Shown one piece after another: positions 1 to 6,579 of a stretch of DNA of 22,992 nucleotides. The DNA comes from an uncultured Flavobacteriales bacterium. GTDB lineage: Bacteria > Bacteroidota > Bacteroidia > Flavobacteriales > UBA1820. The position numbers were made by a program, and so were the translations under genes. The notes below the pieces were generated by a model, which had not been told where the DNA came from, searched no databases, and was given only the letters and a program-made list of their open reading frames with translations. Each line of letters begins with the position of its first letter. The first letter of the stretch is position 1. Location of the stretch: NCBI GenBank assembly GCA_959608625.1, contig CAUHQV010000033.1, positions 1 through 22,992 of the forward strand. Reading direction: 5' to 3'.

Positions 1-172
1 GAATGCTAAAATTTTCTTAATGAGCTATAAATATTCTTAATGTGCGGGTACAGACACCCCAGGAAAGCATGGGATGTACAGTATCGGATTTAAGTTAAAC
101 GAAAACTCCTTTATCCTCTCTGCGTACAACGATAATAATATCCGGCGGCAAGGATGGTGTGCCGAAAATAGG
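1..172. other. Upstream flank with no recognisable gene
   Basis: I see no convincing coding region in this stretch. It carries two copies of the 9-mer TTCTTAATG at 14-22 and 34-42, exactly 20 bp apart (two helical turns), in AT-rich DNA. They may be a regulator site or the tail of an upstream intergenic region. The short reading frames that run through here into rnpB look like chance. Confidence 0.4.
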
Positions 173-180
173 TATATTTG
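173..180 (+). promoter_or_regulatory. -7 promoter element of rnpB
   Basis: TATATTTG matches the Bacteroidota -7 consensus TAnnTTTG and ends about 10 nt before the 5' strand of the RNase P P1 helix, as expected for a start near 186-190. I see no clear TTTG about 19 bp upstream, so the -33 element is weak or absent. Confidence 0.65.
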
Positions 181-189
181 CCGGATCAT

Positions 190-572
190 ACGACAGGCTG
201 TCCCATCGCTCGCGACTTGTGCGCGTGAGGAAAGTCCGGGCACCGCAGGGCGCCGTACTTCCTAACGGGAAGGGGCCGCCGGGTAATCCGGCGGTTACAG
301 ACAGTGCAACAGAAAATTACCGCCGCGCTCAGGTGCGGTAAGGGTGAAAAGGCGGGGTAAGAGCCCACCGCCGCCGTGGTGACACGGCGGGCCTATGTAA
401 ACCTTACGGGGTGAAATGCCACATATACCGGAAAGCCCCTTGCGGGCGGGACGCGGCCCGTGTCCTGATTTCCGGGGGGTAGGCAGATAGAGGCTGCGGG
501 CGACCGCAGTCCCAGATAAATGATGGGAACCGTCTTCGGACGGCACAGAACCCGGCTTACAGGCCTGTCGTT
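190..572 (+). ncRNA. rnpB: RNase P RNA (bacterial type A)
   Basis: This is the catalytic RNA of ribonuclease P, which removes 5' leaders from pre-tRNAs in the cytoplasm. The universally conserved core is visible in order: GAGGAAAGTCCGGGC (P4 5' strand, 227-241), ACAGACAGTGCAACAGAAA (about 297-315), AGGGTGAAAAGG and GGTAAGAGCCCACCG (about 342-371), AGATAAATGATGGG (about 514-527) and ACAGAACCCGGCTTACAGGCC near the 3' end. The ends are set by the P1 helix: ACGACAGGC (190-198) pairs with GCCTGTCGT (563-571), followed by a T-run that probably serves as the terminator. The length of about 380 nt is normal. The protein subunit gene rnpA is not in the window. The exact ends may be off by a few bases. 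Confidence 0.96.
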
Positions 573-596
573 TTTTATTGAAATATTACAGCGACT

Positions 597-1796
597 ATGA
601 ATACGAAACTTCTGTTTTTACTGGCATCTTTATGCGCCGCCGTATTTTCGGCTCAGGCCAAGGGTGGAAAATTCACGGTCTGTGGCCGTGTGGACGGCGC
701 ATCGCCCGGAGATAAAGTAGTGCTGGTCCGTTTTGCCGGCCACAATTATTCCCCCTTGCCCTGTGATGAAGCGGATACAGTGGGGGTGTCGGCGGATGGA
801 TCGTTCTCTTTTTCCGGCCGTCTGGATGCCGAATGCCCGGCCAAACTCCTATACCTGGCCTCGGCGGCGGAAAAGCCGCCGTTCCCCCCGGGAATTTATT
901 TTGCGCTTCCGGCCGGAAAAACGGTAATTACTGCATCGGCAGAAGATTTCCGCAAAGGGATTGTCGAGAGCAAATTGTACGATAAAAAGGCCCGTGCATT
1001 CCTGGCCGCAGAGGAAAGTCTGGACGTAGCGCTCGATACGATCTCTGCGCAGGGACGCCGTGCGGCCCAGGCAAAGGATACGGCCGCAGTCAACGCCCTG
1101 CGCCGGCAGCGGGAGGAAGTAAAGGAAGCCCAGAAAGAATTGTATTACTCATTTTTTAAGGAGGATACGCCTTTTGCTGCATTTGCCTACATCAGTACGG
1201 CCCGTATATACCGGGACGATGCCGTGGGCAATCGGGCGGTGTACGACAATTTCGCCCCCAAGACCAAAAAAACCGGTTTTGCGGATATCGTGAAACGCAA
1301 ATGGGAACATGCCGATTCGGTACAGGTGGGGAAGCCGTGCCCCGAGTTGTTTTTGGTATCCCGTAGTGGAAAAAAAGTGAGCCTGGCCGATTATGCGGGT
1401 AAATACCTGCTCATTTCGCATTGGAGCGCGGGCTGCCCGGGATCGCATTATGCCGATCCGCTCATCGCGAAAATCCAGGAAAAATACCATCCGTACGGCC
1501 TCGAAATACTGGGTACGACCGATCCTTCGGGCGTGCACATAAATTTCGAAGACCCCTCCAAAGCCCCGGCGGACATGAAAGAATATATCATGGGTATGTT
1601 CAAGCATCCGTACCCCGACATCGACTTATCGCAAGGGGATAATTATTTGTTCGAGCGCCGTTTCGATGTCGGGGGGACGCCTTATCTGGTATTCGTGTCG
1701 CCGGAGGGGACGATACTCGCCGTGTCATTGGGAACGGAGGCGCTCGGTACGGTGGACAAAACGATGGAAATGGTCGTGGCGGCTTCGAAAGAGTAA
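597..1796 (+). CDS. Exported DUF4369/thioredoxin-fold protein, degenerate active site
   Basis: The 399-residue protein has a signal peptide (about residues 1-21, ending SAQA). An N-terminal beta-rich region (about 24-115) resembles DUF4369. A charged helical linker (about 130-185) follows, then a C-terminal AhpC/TSA or thioredoxin-like domain (about 245-395). This is the usual layout of Bacteroidota periplasmic thiol-disulfide oxidoreductases (TlpA/ResA-like). The active-site loop reads HWSAGCPGSHY: Cys280 is present, but the second Cys of the CxxC motif is Ser283, with the cis-proline loop GGTP (360s) kept. It is therefore unlikely to work as a normal dithiol reductase; a single-Cys thiol role or a binding role are alternatives. 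The gene starts 25 nt after rnpB and no promoter is visible between them. There is no clear terminator after it. Confidence 0.82.
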   Translation: MNTKLLFLLASLCAAVFSAQAKGGKFTVCGRVDGASPGDKVVLVRFAGHNYSPLPCDEADTVGVSADGSFSFSGRLDAECPAKLLYLASAAEKPPFPPGIYFALPAGKTVITASAEDFRKGIVESKLYDKKARAFLAAEESLDVALDTISAQGRRAAQAKDTAAVNALRRQREEVKEAQKELYYSFFKEDTPFAAFAYISTARIYRDDAVGNRAVYDNFAPKTKKTGFADIVKRKWEHADSVQVGKPCPELFLVSRSGKKVSLADYAGKYLLISHWSAGCPGSHYADPLIAKIQEKYHPYGLEILGTTDPSGVHINFEDPSKAPADMKEYIMGMFKHPYPDIDLSQGDNYLFERRFDVGGTPYLVFVSPEGTILAVSLGTEALGTVDKTMEMVVAASKE

Positions 1797-2034
1797 TACC
1801 GATGGTAGGTTTATACACGCTCAAAACGGTAGTCAAACAGAAATCCGGCGGCTAAATCGGCACCATTGTACCGGCCGTTCAAAATCGTCCGGGGTAAGCG
1901 TGGCGCAAGGTATTACAGGGCCTGTAGGATGTTTTTACCGGAAATTTAAGATTCGAATACAGCCAAAAGGTTCGCAGGATGTGCCGGCCATCGTTTTTTC
2001 GTATATTTGATAATACAGGAAGCGCCTCGGCCAT

Positions 2035-2052
2035 TTTCAAACAAGTTTGAAA
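2035..2052. promoter_or_regulatory. Perfect 18-bp palindrome (putative operator)
   Basis: TTTCAAAC-AA-GTTTGAAA has 8-bp arms and a 2-bp centre. Its right arm contains the TTTG -33 element (2046-2049) of the next promoter, so a bound protein would cover the -33 region. A related palindrome sits at the same place relative to a promoter at 21549-21566 on the other strand. Confidence 0.65.
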
Positions 2053-2076
2053 GGTGCTCGGCTTTCACTATATTTA
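2046..2076 (+). promoter_or_regulatory. Promoter of the FabK-like gene
   Basis: TTTG (2046-2049), 19 bp, then TATATTTA (2069-2076) fits the Bacteroidota consensus TTTG-N19-TAnnTTTG with one mismatch in the last base. Transcription would start near 2082, leaving a leader of about 135 nt before the ATG at 2218. Confidence 0.7.
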
Positions 2077-2217
2077 CGAAATGTCCCGGCAAAAGGACGG
2101 AACTTTTCAGTTCTCCGAGGAGATTTATATCCGCGCGGAACACCTTCGCCTGCCGCCTTTCCCCAAAAAGGCCGCCGAAGCCGCGAAAAAAAGAAGAATA
2201 ACTAAACGAAAAATACT

Positions 2218-3165
2218 ATGGAAAACAAGATCTGCCAATTGTTCGGAATAAAATACCCCATCGTACAGGGGGGAATGGTGTGGATAAGCGGGGCTAAATT
2301 AGCCGCTGCCGTTTCCAATGCCGGGGGGCTGGGGCTTATCGGCTCCGGATCGATGCAGGCCGACCTCCTGCGGGAGCATATCCGCAAGGCGAAAGCCCTT
2401 ACCGACCGGCCTTTCGGGGTCAACGTACCGATGCTTTATTCGAAAGTGGATCAGACGATCGCCGTGATGGAGGAGGAAGGCGTGAAGATCATTTTCACTT
2501 CGGCCGGCAATCCGGCGGCATTCACTCCCTCGCTGAAAGAAAAAGGATTTACGGTGGTTCACGTGGTGTCGAGCGTGAAATTCGCGCTGAAAGCCCAGAG
2601 CGCGGGCGTGGATGCGGTCGTTGCGGAAGGCTTTGAAGCGGGCGGCCACAACGGTCGCGAAGAGACGACCACGATGGCCCTTGTGCCGGCTGTGGTGGAT
2701 GCGGTGGACATCCCGGTGATGGCGGCCGGCGGGATCGTGTCGGGCCGCTCGATGGCTGCGGCGATGGCCCTGGGGGCGGATGGCGTGCAAATAGGGTCGC
2801 TTTTTGCGGTGGCGGACGAAAGCTCGGCCAGCGAAGCATTTAAGCAAGCCGTGATCGAGGCGGGCGACGGGGATACGATGCTCACGCTCAAAGAGCTCGC
2901 CCCGGTGCGTTTGCTCAAGAATAAATTCTACCAGCAGATACAGCAGGCCTATGCCGACGGGGCGTCCGCCAACCAGTTGCGCGAATTGCTGGGGAAAGGC
3001 CGCGCGCGCCTGGGGATATTCGAAGGAAACCTGGACGATGGCGAACTGGAGATAGGACAGGGAGCGTCGATGATCAAAAAGCGCTATTCGGCAGGAAAGA
3101 CGATCGATGACATTATCGCCCAGTATAACAGCACGGTAAAGAAATTAACGAATGTAGGTTTCTAA
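2218..3165 (+). CDS. fabK: FabK-like enoyl-ACP reductase II / nitronate monooxygenase family flavoprotein
   Basis: The 315-residue TIM-barrel FMN protein belongs to the FabK/2-nitropropane dioxygenase superfamily. The N-terminal barrel strand PIVQGGM (14-20), AAVSNAGGLGLIGSGS (30-45), GGHNGREETTTMALVP (142-157) and AAGGIVSGR (169-177) are visible. The histidine of the GGH motif is residue 144, the same position as the catalytic His of pneumococcal FabK. If FabK, it reduces enoyl-ACP with NAD(P)H and FMN in fatty acid elongation. If a nitronate monooxygenase, it oxidises alkyl nitronates. The TTT-ALVPAVVDAV stretch favours FabK, but the family is hard to split by eye. No ACP or fab gene is adjacent. 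The palindrome-bearing promoter upstream suggests regulation by a repressor or activator. Confidence 0.8.
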   Translation: MENKICQLFGIKYPIVQGGMVWISGAKLAAAVSNAGGLGLIGSGSMQADLLREHIRKAKALTDRPFGVNVPMLYSKVDQTIAVMEEEGVKIIFTSAGNPAAFTPSLKEKGFTVVHVVSSVKFALKAQSAGVDAVVAEGFEAGGHNGREETTTMALVPAVVDAVDIPVMAAGGIVSGRSMAAAMALGADGVQIGSLFAVADESSASEAFKQAVIEAGDGDTMLTLKELAPVRLLKNKFYQQIQQAYADGASANQLRELLGKGRARLGIFEGNLDDGELEIGQGASMIKKRYSAGKTIDDIIAQYNSTVKKLTNVGF

Positions 3166-3192
3166 AAAAAAGCCGTTTTTAACGCACTTTTA

Positions 3193-3223
3193 TTTGAAAC
3201 TATGGCAGGGTTTTATACATTTG
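3193..3223 (+). promoter_or_regulatory. Promoter of the ferredoxin gene
   Basis: TTTG (3193-3196), exactly 19 bp, then TACATTTG (3216-3223) is a full consensus match. Transcription would start near 3229, giving a leader of about 46 nt. Confidence 0.78.
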
Positions 3224-3274
3224 CCTAAATAAAATCAGAGGATCAAATTTTATTAACAGTAAACAACATCAGTT

Positions 3275-3565
3275 ATGCCTTTAAAAATTATTGACGATTG
3301 CATAAGCTGCGGCGCTTGCGCTGCGGAGTGCCCGAATGAGGCTATCTATGAAGGCGGCGTGGACTGGGAGCTCAAAGGTGAAAAACACCCGGCTGTCAGC
3401 GACGACCATTACTACATAGCCTCGGACAAATGCACCGAATGCGTAGGTTTCTTCGACGAACCTCAGTGCGCAACGGTATGCCCGACGGACAGCTGCCAGA
3501 GAGACGAGTCCATCCAGATGACTCACGAGCAGCTGGAAGAAAGAGCGAAAGCACTCCATTCTTAA
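3275..3565 (+). CDS. 2[4Fe-4S] ferredoxin
   Basis: The 96-residue cytosolic electron carrier has two cluster-binding motifs: CISCGACAAECP (Cys9, 12, 15, 19) and CTEC (Cys53, 56) followed by CATVCP (Cys65, 69). The 8-residue insertion VGFFDEPQ lies between Cys56 and Cys65, and an extra Cys74 follows. This insertion is typical of the longer dicluster ferredoxins (Allochromatium type), which often have low potentials. It probably serves pyruvate:ferredoxin oxidoreductase, hydrogenase or similar enzymes in an anaerobe, though no partner is encoded nearby. The gene is monocistronic, with its own promoter and a terminator. The acidic, helical tail (from about 83) is normal. Confidence 0.95.
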   Translation: MPLKIIDDCISCGACAAECPNEAIYEGGVDWELKGEKHPAVSDDHYYIASDKCTECVGFFDEPQCATVCPTDSCQRDESIQMTHEQLEERAKALHS

Positions 3566-3612
3566 AACGAAAACTTCTCTTAGCATTTTTTAATTTAAGG
3601 TTTGTTTCGAAA

Positions 3613-3654
3613 ACGCCCGGAGAGTCCTTATCCAAACACTCCGGGTGTTTTTTA
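3613..3654 (+). terminator. Rho-independent terminator after the ferredoxin
   Basis: ACGCCCGGAG (3613-3622) pairs with CTCCGGGTGT (3639-3648), with one G-T pair and a 16-nt loop, followed by TTTTTT. Confidence 0.8.
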
Positions 3655-3686
3655 TTGGCTTTTTTCAACGGGAAACGCTACCTTTA
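3655..3686 (+). promoter_or_regulatory. Promoter of the nuclease-rmuC-pssA-CPBP operon
   Basis: TTGG (3655-3658), 20 bp, then TACCTTTA (3679-3686) resembles the Bacteroidota consensus with one mismatch in each element. It lies directly after the ferredoxin terminator and would give a leader of about 28 nt. Confidence 0.5.
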
Positions 3687-3719
3687 CAGCTCGAAAAACA
3701 AAAAATATCCGATATAAAA

Positions 3720-4496
3720 ATGAGAACTTTATTGACCTTTGCCCTGGCGGTTTTCACGCTTCAGGCATCGTTCGGCTGGGGGCCGAAAGGGCATGCGGTA
3801 GTAGCCGACGTCGCTGCCAACCACATTTCCAAAAAGACCGCGAAAAAAGTGGATGCCGTTTTGGGTGGCCAGACTATGGTGGACGTCTCGTCCTGGCCGG
3901 ATATGGTGCGTAAAGACCCCAAATACGCCCACACCGCCACTTGGCATTTCCTGAACGTGGACGAAGGGTATACCTATGAAACGATGCCCAAGGATCCCAA
4001 CGGGGATGTTTATACCCAGCTCAATTATGTGATAGACGAACTGAAAGGCGGAAAACTCTCCCCGGAGGACGAAAAGGTTTATCTGACCCTGCTGATCCAT
4101 CTGGTGGGGGATATGCACTGCCCCCTGCATACAGGCCACCGCTCCGATCTGGGCGGGAACATGGTACCGGTGAAATGGTTCGGCCAGCCGACCAACCTGC
4201 ACAGCATCTGGGACAGCAAACTGGTGGAAAGCTGCCGCCCGTGGAGCTATTCCGAATGGACGAAAAACATCGACCGGAACCTGACCAAAAAACAGATCAA
4301 GAAGATCGCCGACCAGCCTATGATGGCCTGGGTCGAGCAGAGCCTCGCCCTGAGCGACGCAATTTACAAGGACACGCCTGCCAATGGCGATTATTCCTAT
4401 GATTACTATTTCAAATATACCGATACGGTAAAAAAACAGTTCCTCGATGCCGGCCTTCGCCTGGCACGGCTGCTGGACGAGATATACGGTAAGTAA
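3720..4496 (+). CDS. S1/P1-type zinc-dependent nuclease, exported
   Basis: The 258-residue exported trinuclear-zinc nuclease hydrolyses single-stranded nucleic acid and probably acts in the periplasm or outside. The signal peptide ends at about residue 19, so the mature protein starts with Trp20, whose free amino group is a zinc ligand in P1 nuclease. The other expected ligands fall in order: His25, Asp61, His76, His127, Asp131, His137, His161 and Asp165. The spacings match the P1 pattern in WGPKGH, TWHFLNVD, HLVGDMHCPLH and NLHSIWD. I chose the ATG at 3720 because an upstream in-frame start at 3645 would overlap the terminator and promoter and would hide the signal peptide. It is the first gene of a four-gene operon, 14 bp before rmuC. 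A role in nucleotide scavenging or extracellular DNA degradation is likely. Confidence 0.92.
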   Translation: MRTLLTFALAVFTLQASFGWGPKGHAVVADVAANHISKKTAKKVDAVLGGQTMVDVSSWPDMVRKDPKYAHTATWHFLNVDEGYTYETMPKDPNGDVYTQLNYVIDELKGGKLSPEDEKVYLTLLIHLVGDMHCPLHTGHRSDLGGNMVPVKWFGQPTNLHSIWDSKLVESCRPWSYSEWTKNIDRNLTKKQIKKIADQPMMAWVEQSLALSDAIYKDTPANGDYSYDYYFKYTDTVKKQFLDAGLRLARLLDEIYGK

Positions 4497-4510
4497 ATAA
4501 TATTTTCCCC

Positions 4511-5824
4511 ATGGTCGAGATCCTTCTCTGGGCGGCCGTAGCGCTGCTGGTGGTACTCATAGTCCTCGTAACGAGGCTTCGTCCGGCTTCCTTCAGGGAG
4601 GATGCCGAACGGATAGAGCGTACCGTACGTGAAGAGAACCGATCGGCACGCGGCGAGGCGGCAGGCACATTTTCCCGCTTTCAGACCGAACTGAAGGACG
4701 ATCTGATCCGTCAGGAATCCCGCTCGCGCGAGGATTTCAAGATGCTGGCCGAGTCTCTGGGCGAGCGGATGGACAAGATGGCTCTGTTCCTCAAGGAGCA
4801 GAATGAGGCGGTATCCAAAGCCCTGAAGGAAAATACCCTTACCCTCGAAACGAAACTCCAGCACATCCGCGAGGACAACGAAAAACAGCTCGAACGGATG
4901 CGGGTGACGGTGGACGAAAAACTCCAGAACACGCTCGAAAAACGCCTTACCGAGTCTTTTAAACGGGTATCCGACCAATTGGAATCGGTATTCAAAGGCC
5001 TGGGCGAGATGCAAACACTGGCCTCCGACGTGGGCGACCTGAAAAAAGTCCTTTCCAATGTGAAAGTGCGCGGGACGTGGGGCGAATACCAGTTGGGCAA
5101 TATCCTGGAGCAGATGCTTGCTCCGGATCAGTACGAGCAGAACGCCCATCCCAATCCTTCCCGGGCCGGGGCCGTGGTGGAATATGCCGTGAAACTGCCC
5201 GGCAAGGACGACAACGAAAAATCGGTCTATCTGCCCATCGACTCGAAATTCCCGATGGAGGACTACCAGTCGTTGATCCTCGCCTCCGAATCGGGTGATG
5301 CGGCGGCTGTGGAACTGGCGCGGCGCAACCTGATGAACCGCATCAAGACGTTCGCCAAGGATATCTGTGAGAAATACGTAGAACCTCCGTACACGACCAA
5401 TTTCGCCATCATGTTCCTTCCCGTAGAGGGCTTGTATGCCGAGGTGCTGCGCGAAGTAGGGGTATTTGAAGAACTCCAGACCAAATACAAAGTGACGGTC
5501 ACCGGGCCTACCACCCTGGCGGCGTTTATCAGCAGTCTCCAGATGGGATTCCATACGTTGGCCATCGAAAAGAAAAGCGCGGCTATCTGGCAGACGCTTT
5601 CGGCGGTAAAGACCGAATTCGGTAAGTTCGGAGACAACCTCGGCAAGGCCTACCGGCAGATCTCCCTGGCCCAGAAGACTATCGGCGAGCTCAATACTAC
5701 GCGGGTATCGGCCATCAACCGCAAACTCCGCTCCCTCGAGACCCTGGAGGACGCCCGCGCGGCGGAGATTCTCGAATTGGAGGAGCCGTATGAAGAAGAT
5801 ACAGAAGAAAATAGCGAAGAATAA
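4511..5824 (+). CDS. rmuC: DNA recombination protein RmuC
   Basis: The 437-residue RmuC-family protein was linked in E. coli to limiting DNA inversion at inverted repeats. The family carries a nuclease-like fold. An N-terminal membrane anchor (residues about 3-21) is followed by a long coiled coil (about 35-165) and the conserved RmuC domain (about 175-400). Landmarks of that domain are VRGTWGEYQLGNILEQ, LPIDSKFPMEDYQ, YTTNFAIMFLPVEGLYAEVL and VTGPTTLAAFISSLQMGF. The C-terminus is acidic. The start ATG is 14 bp after the nuclease gene and the stop is 4 bp before pssA, so it lies inside a tight operon. Length is within the usual 350-500 range. Its molecular function is still poorly defined. 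Confidence 0.95.
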   Translation: MVEILLWAAVALLVVLIVLVTRLRPASFREDAERIERTVREENRSARGEAAGTFSRFQTELKDDLIRQESRSREDFKMLAESLGERMDKMALFLKEQNEAVSKALKENTLTLETKLQHIREDNEKQLERMRVTVDEKLQNTLEKRLTESFKRVSDQLESVFKGLGEMQTLASDVGDLKKVLSNVKVRGTWGEYQLGNILEQMLAPDQYEQNAHPNPSRAGAVVEYAVKLPGKDDNEKSVYLPIDSKFPMEDYQSLILASESGDAAAVELARRNLMNRIKTFAKDICEKYVEPPYTTNFAIMFLPVEGLYAEVLREVGVFEELQTKYKVTVTGPTTLAAFISSLQMGFHTLAIEKKSAAIWQTLSAVKTEFGKFGDNLGKAYRQISLAQKTIGELNTTRVSAINRKLRSLETLEDARAAEILELEEPYEEDTEENSEE

Positions 5825-5828
5825 AAGC

Positions 5829-6578
5829 ATGTCGATTAAAAAGCATATCCCCAATTTCCTGACCCTGTGCAACCTTTTTTGCGGAGTGGTGGCCACGCTG
5901 TTCGCCTATCATGAGTATTACGTCCAGGCCGGATGGATATTCCTGTTGGGAGTCACATTCGATTATTTCGACGGTTTTGCAGCCCGTATGCTCCATGTGA
6001 AAAGCGATATCGGAAAAGAATTGGATTCGCTGGCCGACTGTATTACTTCCGGGCTTTTGCCCTCGATGGTCATGTTCACGATGATGAAAACCGCCCTGGC
6101 TGGGGCTTTTTCCGCCGAACCCCTGTCGGATGCTTTTCCGGTGTCCCCGCTGGAGATCGCTTCGGCCCCGGCTTTCCTGATCGTGCTTTTCTCGGCCCTG
6201 CGCCTGGCAAAGTTCAACCTCGATACCCGGCAGACGGATTCGTTTATCGGCGTGCCTACGCCTGCCTGTGCGCTGATCGTGGTCTTTCTCCCGTTCCTGG
6301 CCCAGTGGGGCGTCCTGTCGTCGGTATTGACCAATTATTGGGTGCTGCTGGCGATAACGGTAGTCCTGTCCCTGCTCCTGGTGTGCGAACTGCCCCTTTT
6401 TGCCCTCAAATTCAAATCTTTCGGATGGGCCGGCAATCAGAAACGCTGGGGGCTGATCGCTGTAGCGGCTCTGCTTATCATCGCGTTGGGTTTCCGTGCC
6501 TTCCCGCTGGTGATCGTCATCTACCTGCTCCTTTCGTTATGGGATAATGCTTTCTCTGGCCGGCAAAATAAAGCCTGA
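5829..6578 (+). CDS. pssA: CDP-diacylglycerol-serine O-phosphatidyltransferase
   Basis: This 249-residue integral membrane enzyme makes phosphatidylserine from CDP-diacylglycerol and serine, the first step toward phosphatidylethanolamine. The CDP-alcohol phosphotransferase signature D-x2-DG-x2-AR-x8-G-x3-D-x3-D is complete: Asp45, Asp48, Gly49, Ala52, Arg53, Gly62, Asp66 and Asp70. About seven hydrophobic segments are visible. MSIKKHIPNFLTLCNLFCGV is a typical start for the family, so I prefer the ATG at 5829; an in-frame ATG at 5790 would overlap rmuC by 35 bp and add a lysine-rich 13-mer. The partner decarboxylase gene psd is not adjacent. The next gene begins 1 bp after the stop, implying translational coupling. 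Confidence 0.94.
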   Translation: MSIKKHIPNFLTLCNLFCGVVATLFAYHEYYVQAGWIFLLGVTFDYFDGFAARMLHVKSDIGKELDSLADCITSGLLPSMVMFTMMKTALAGAFSAEPLSDAFPVSPLEIASAPAFLIVLFSALRLAKFNLDTRQTDSFIGVPTPACALIVVFLPFLAQWGVLSSVLTNYWVLLAITVVLSLLLVCELPLFALKFKSFGWAGNQKRWGLIAVAALLIIALGFRAFPLVIVIYLLLSLWDNAFSGRQNKA

Positions 6579-6579
6579 C

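Larger units (their letters stand above)
1797..2217. other. Intergenic region upstream of the FabK-like gene
   Basis: This 421-bp stretch has no convincing gene. The first part (1797-2000) shows nothing recognisable except a short perfect palindrome TACAGG-G-CCTGTA at 1914-1926. An isolated -7-like TATATTTG lies at 2002-2009 without a -33 partner. The second part holds a palindrome and a well-formed promoter (2035-2076). The roughly 135-nt leader before 2218 contains a coding-like 56-codon frame (2081-2251), discussed in the findings. Confidence 0.6.

Noticed and set aside
74..546. Several short open frames across rnpB
   Set aside because: The region is the RNase P RNA with its full conserved core.
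1914..1926. Palindrome TACAGG-G-CCTGTA
   Set aside because: Short, unconnected to any promoter element and expected by chance at this length in a window of this size.
2002..2009. Second -7-like box TATATTTG upstream of the FabK-like gene
   Set aside because: No -33 TTTG at 18-21 bp upstream, while the promoter at 2046-2076 has both elements with exact spacing. It could still be a minor promoter.
3191..3200. TTTGAAA at the ferredoxin promoter as a third operator site
   Set aside because: It matches only the right arm of the palindrome; the left arm is absent.
4406..5896. Very long open frame on the - strand opposite rmuC
   Set aside because: It mirrors rmuC, which has clear family motifs; the translation is rich in Phe, His and Arg with no recognisable domain, as expected of an antisense shadow in GC-rich DNA.
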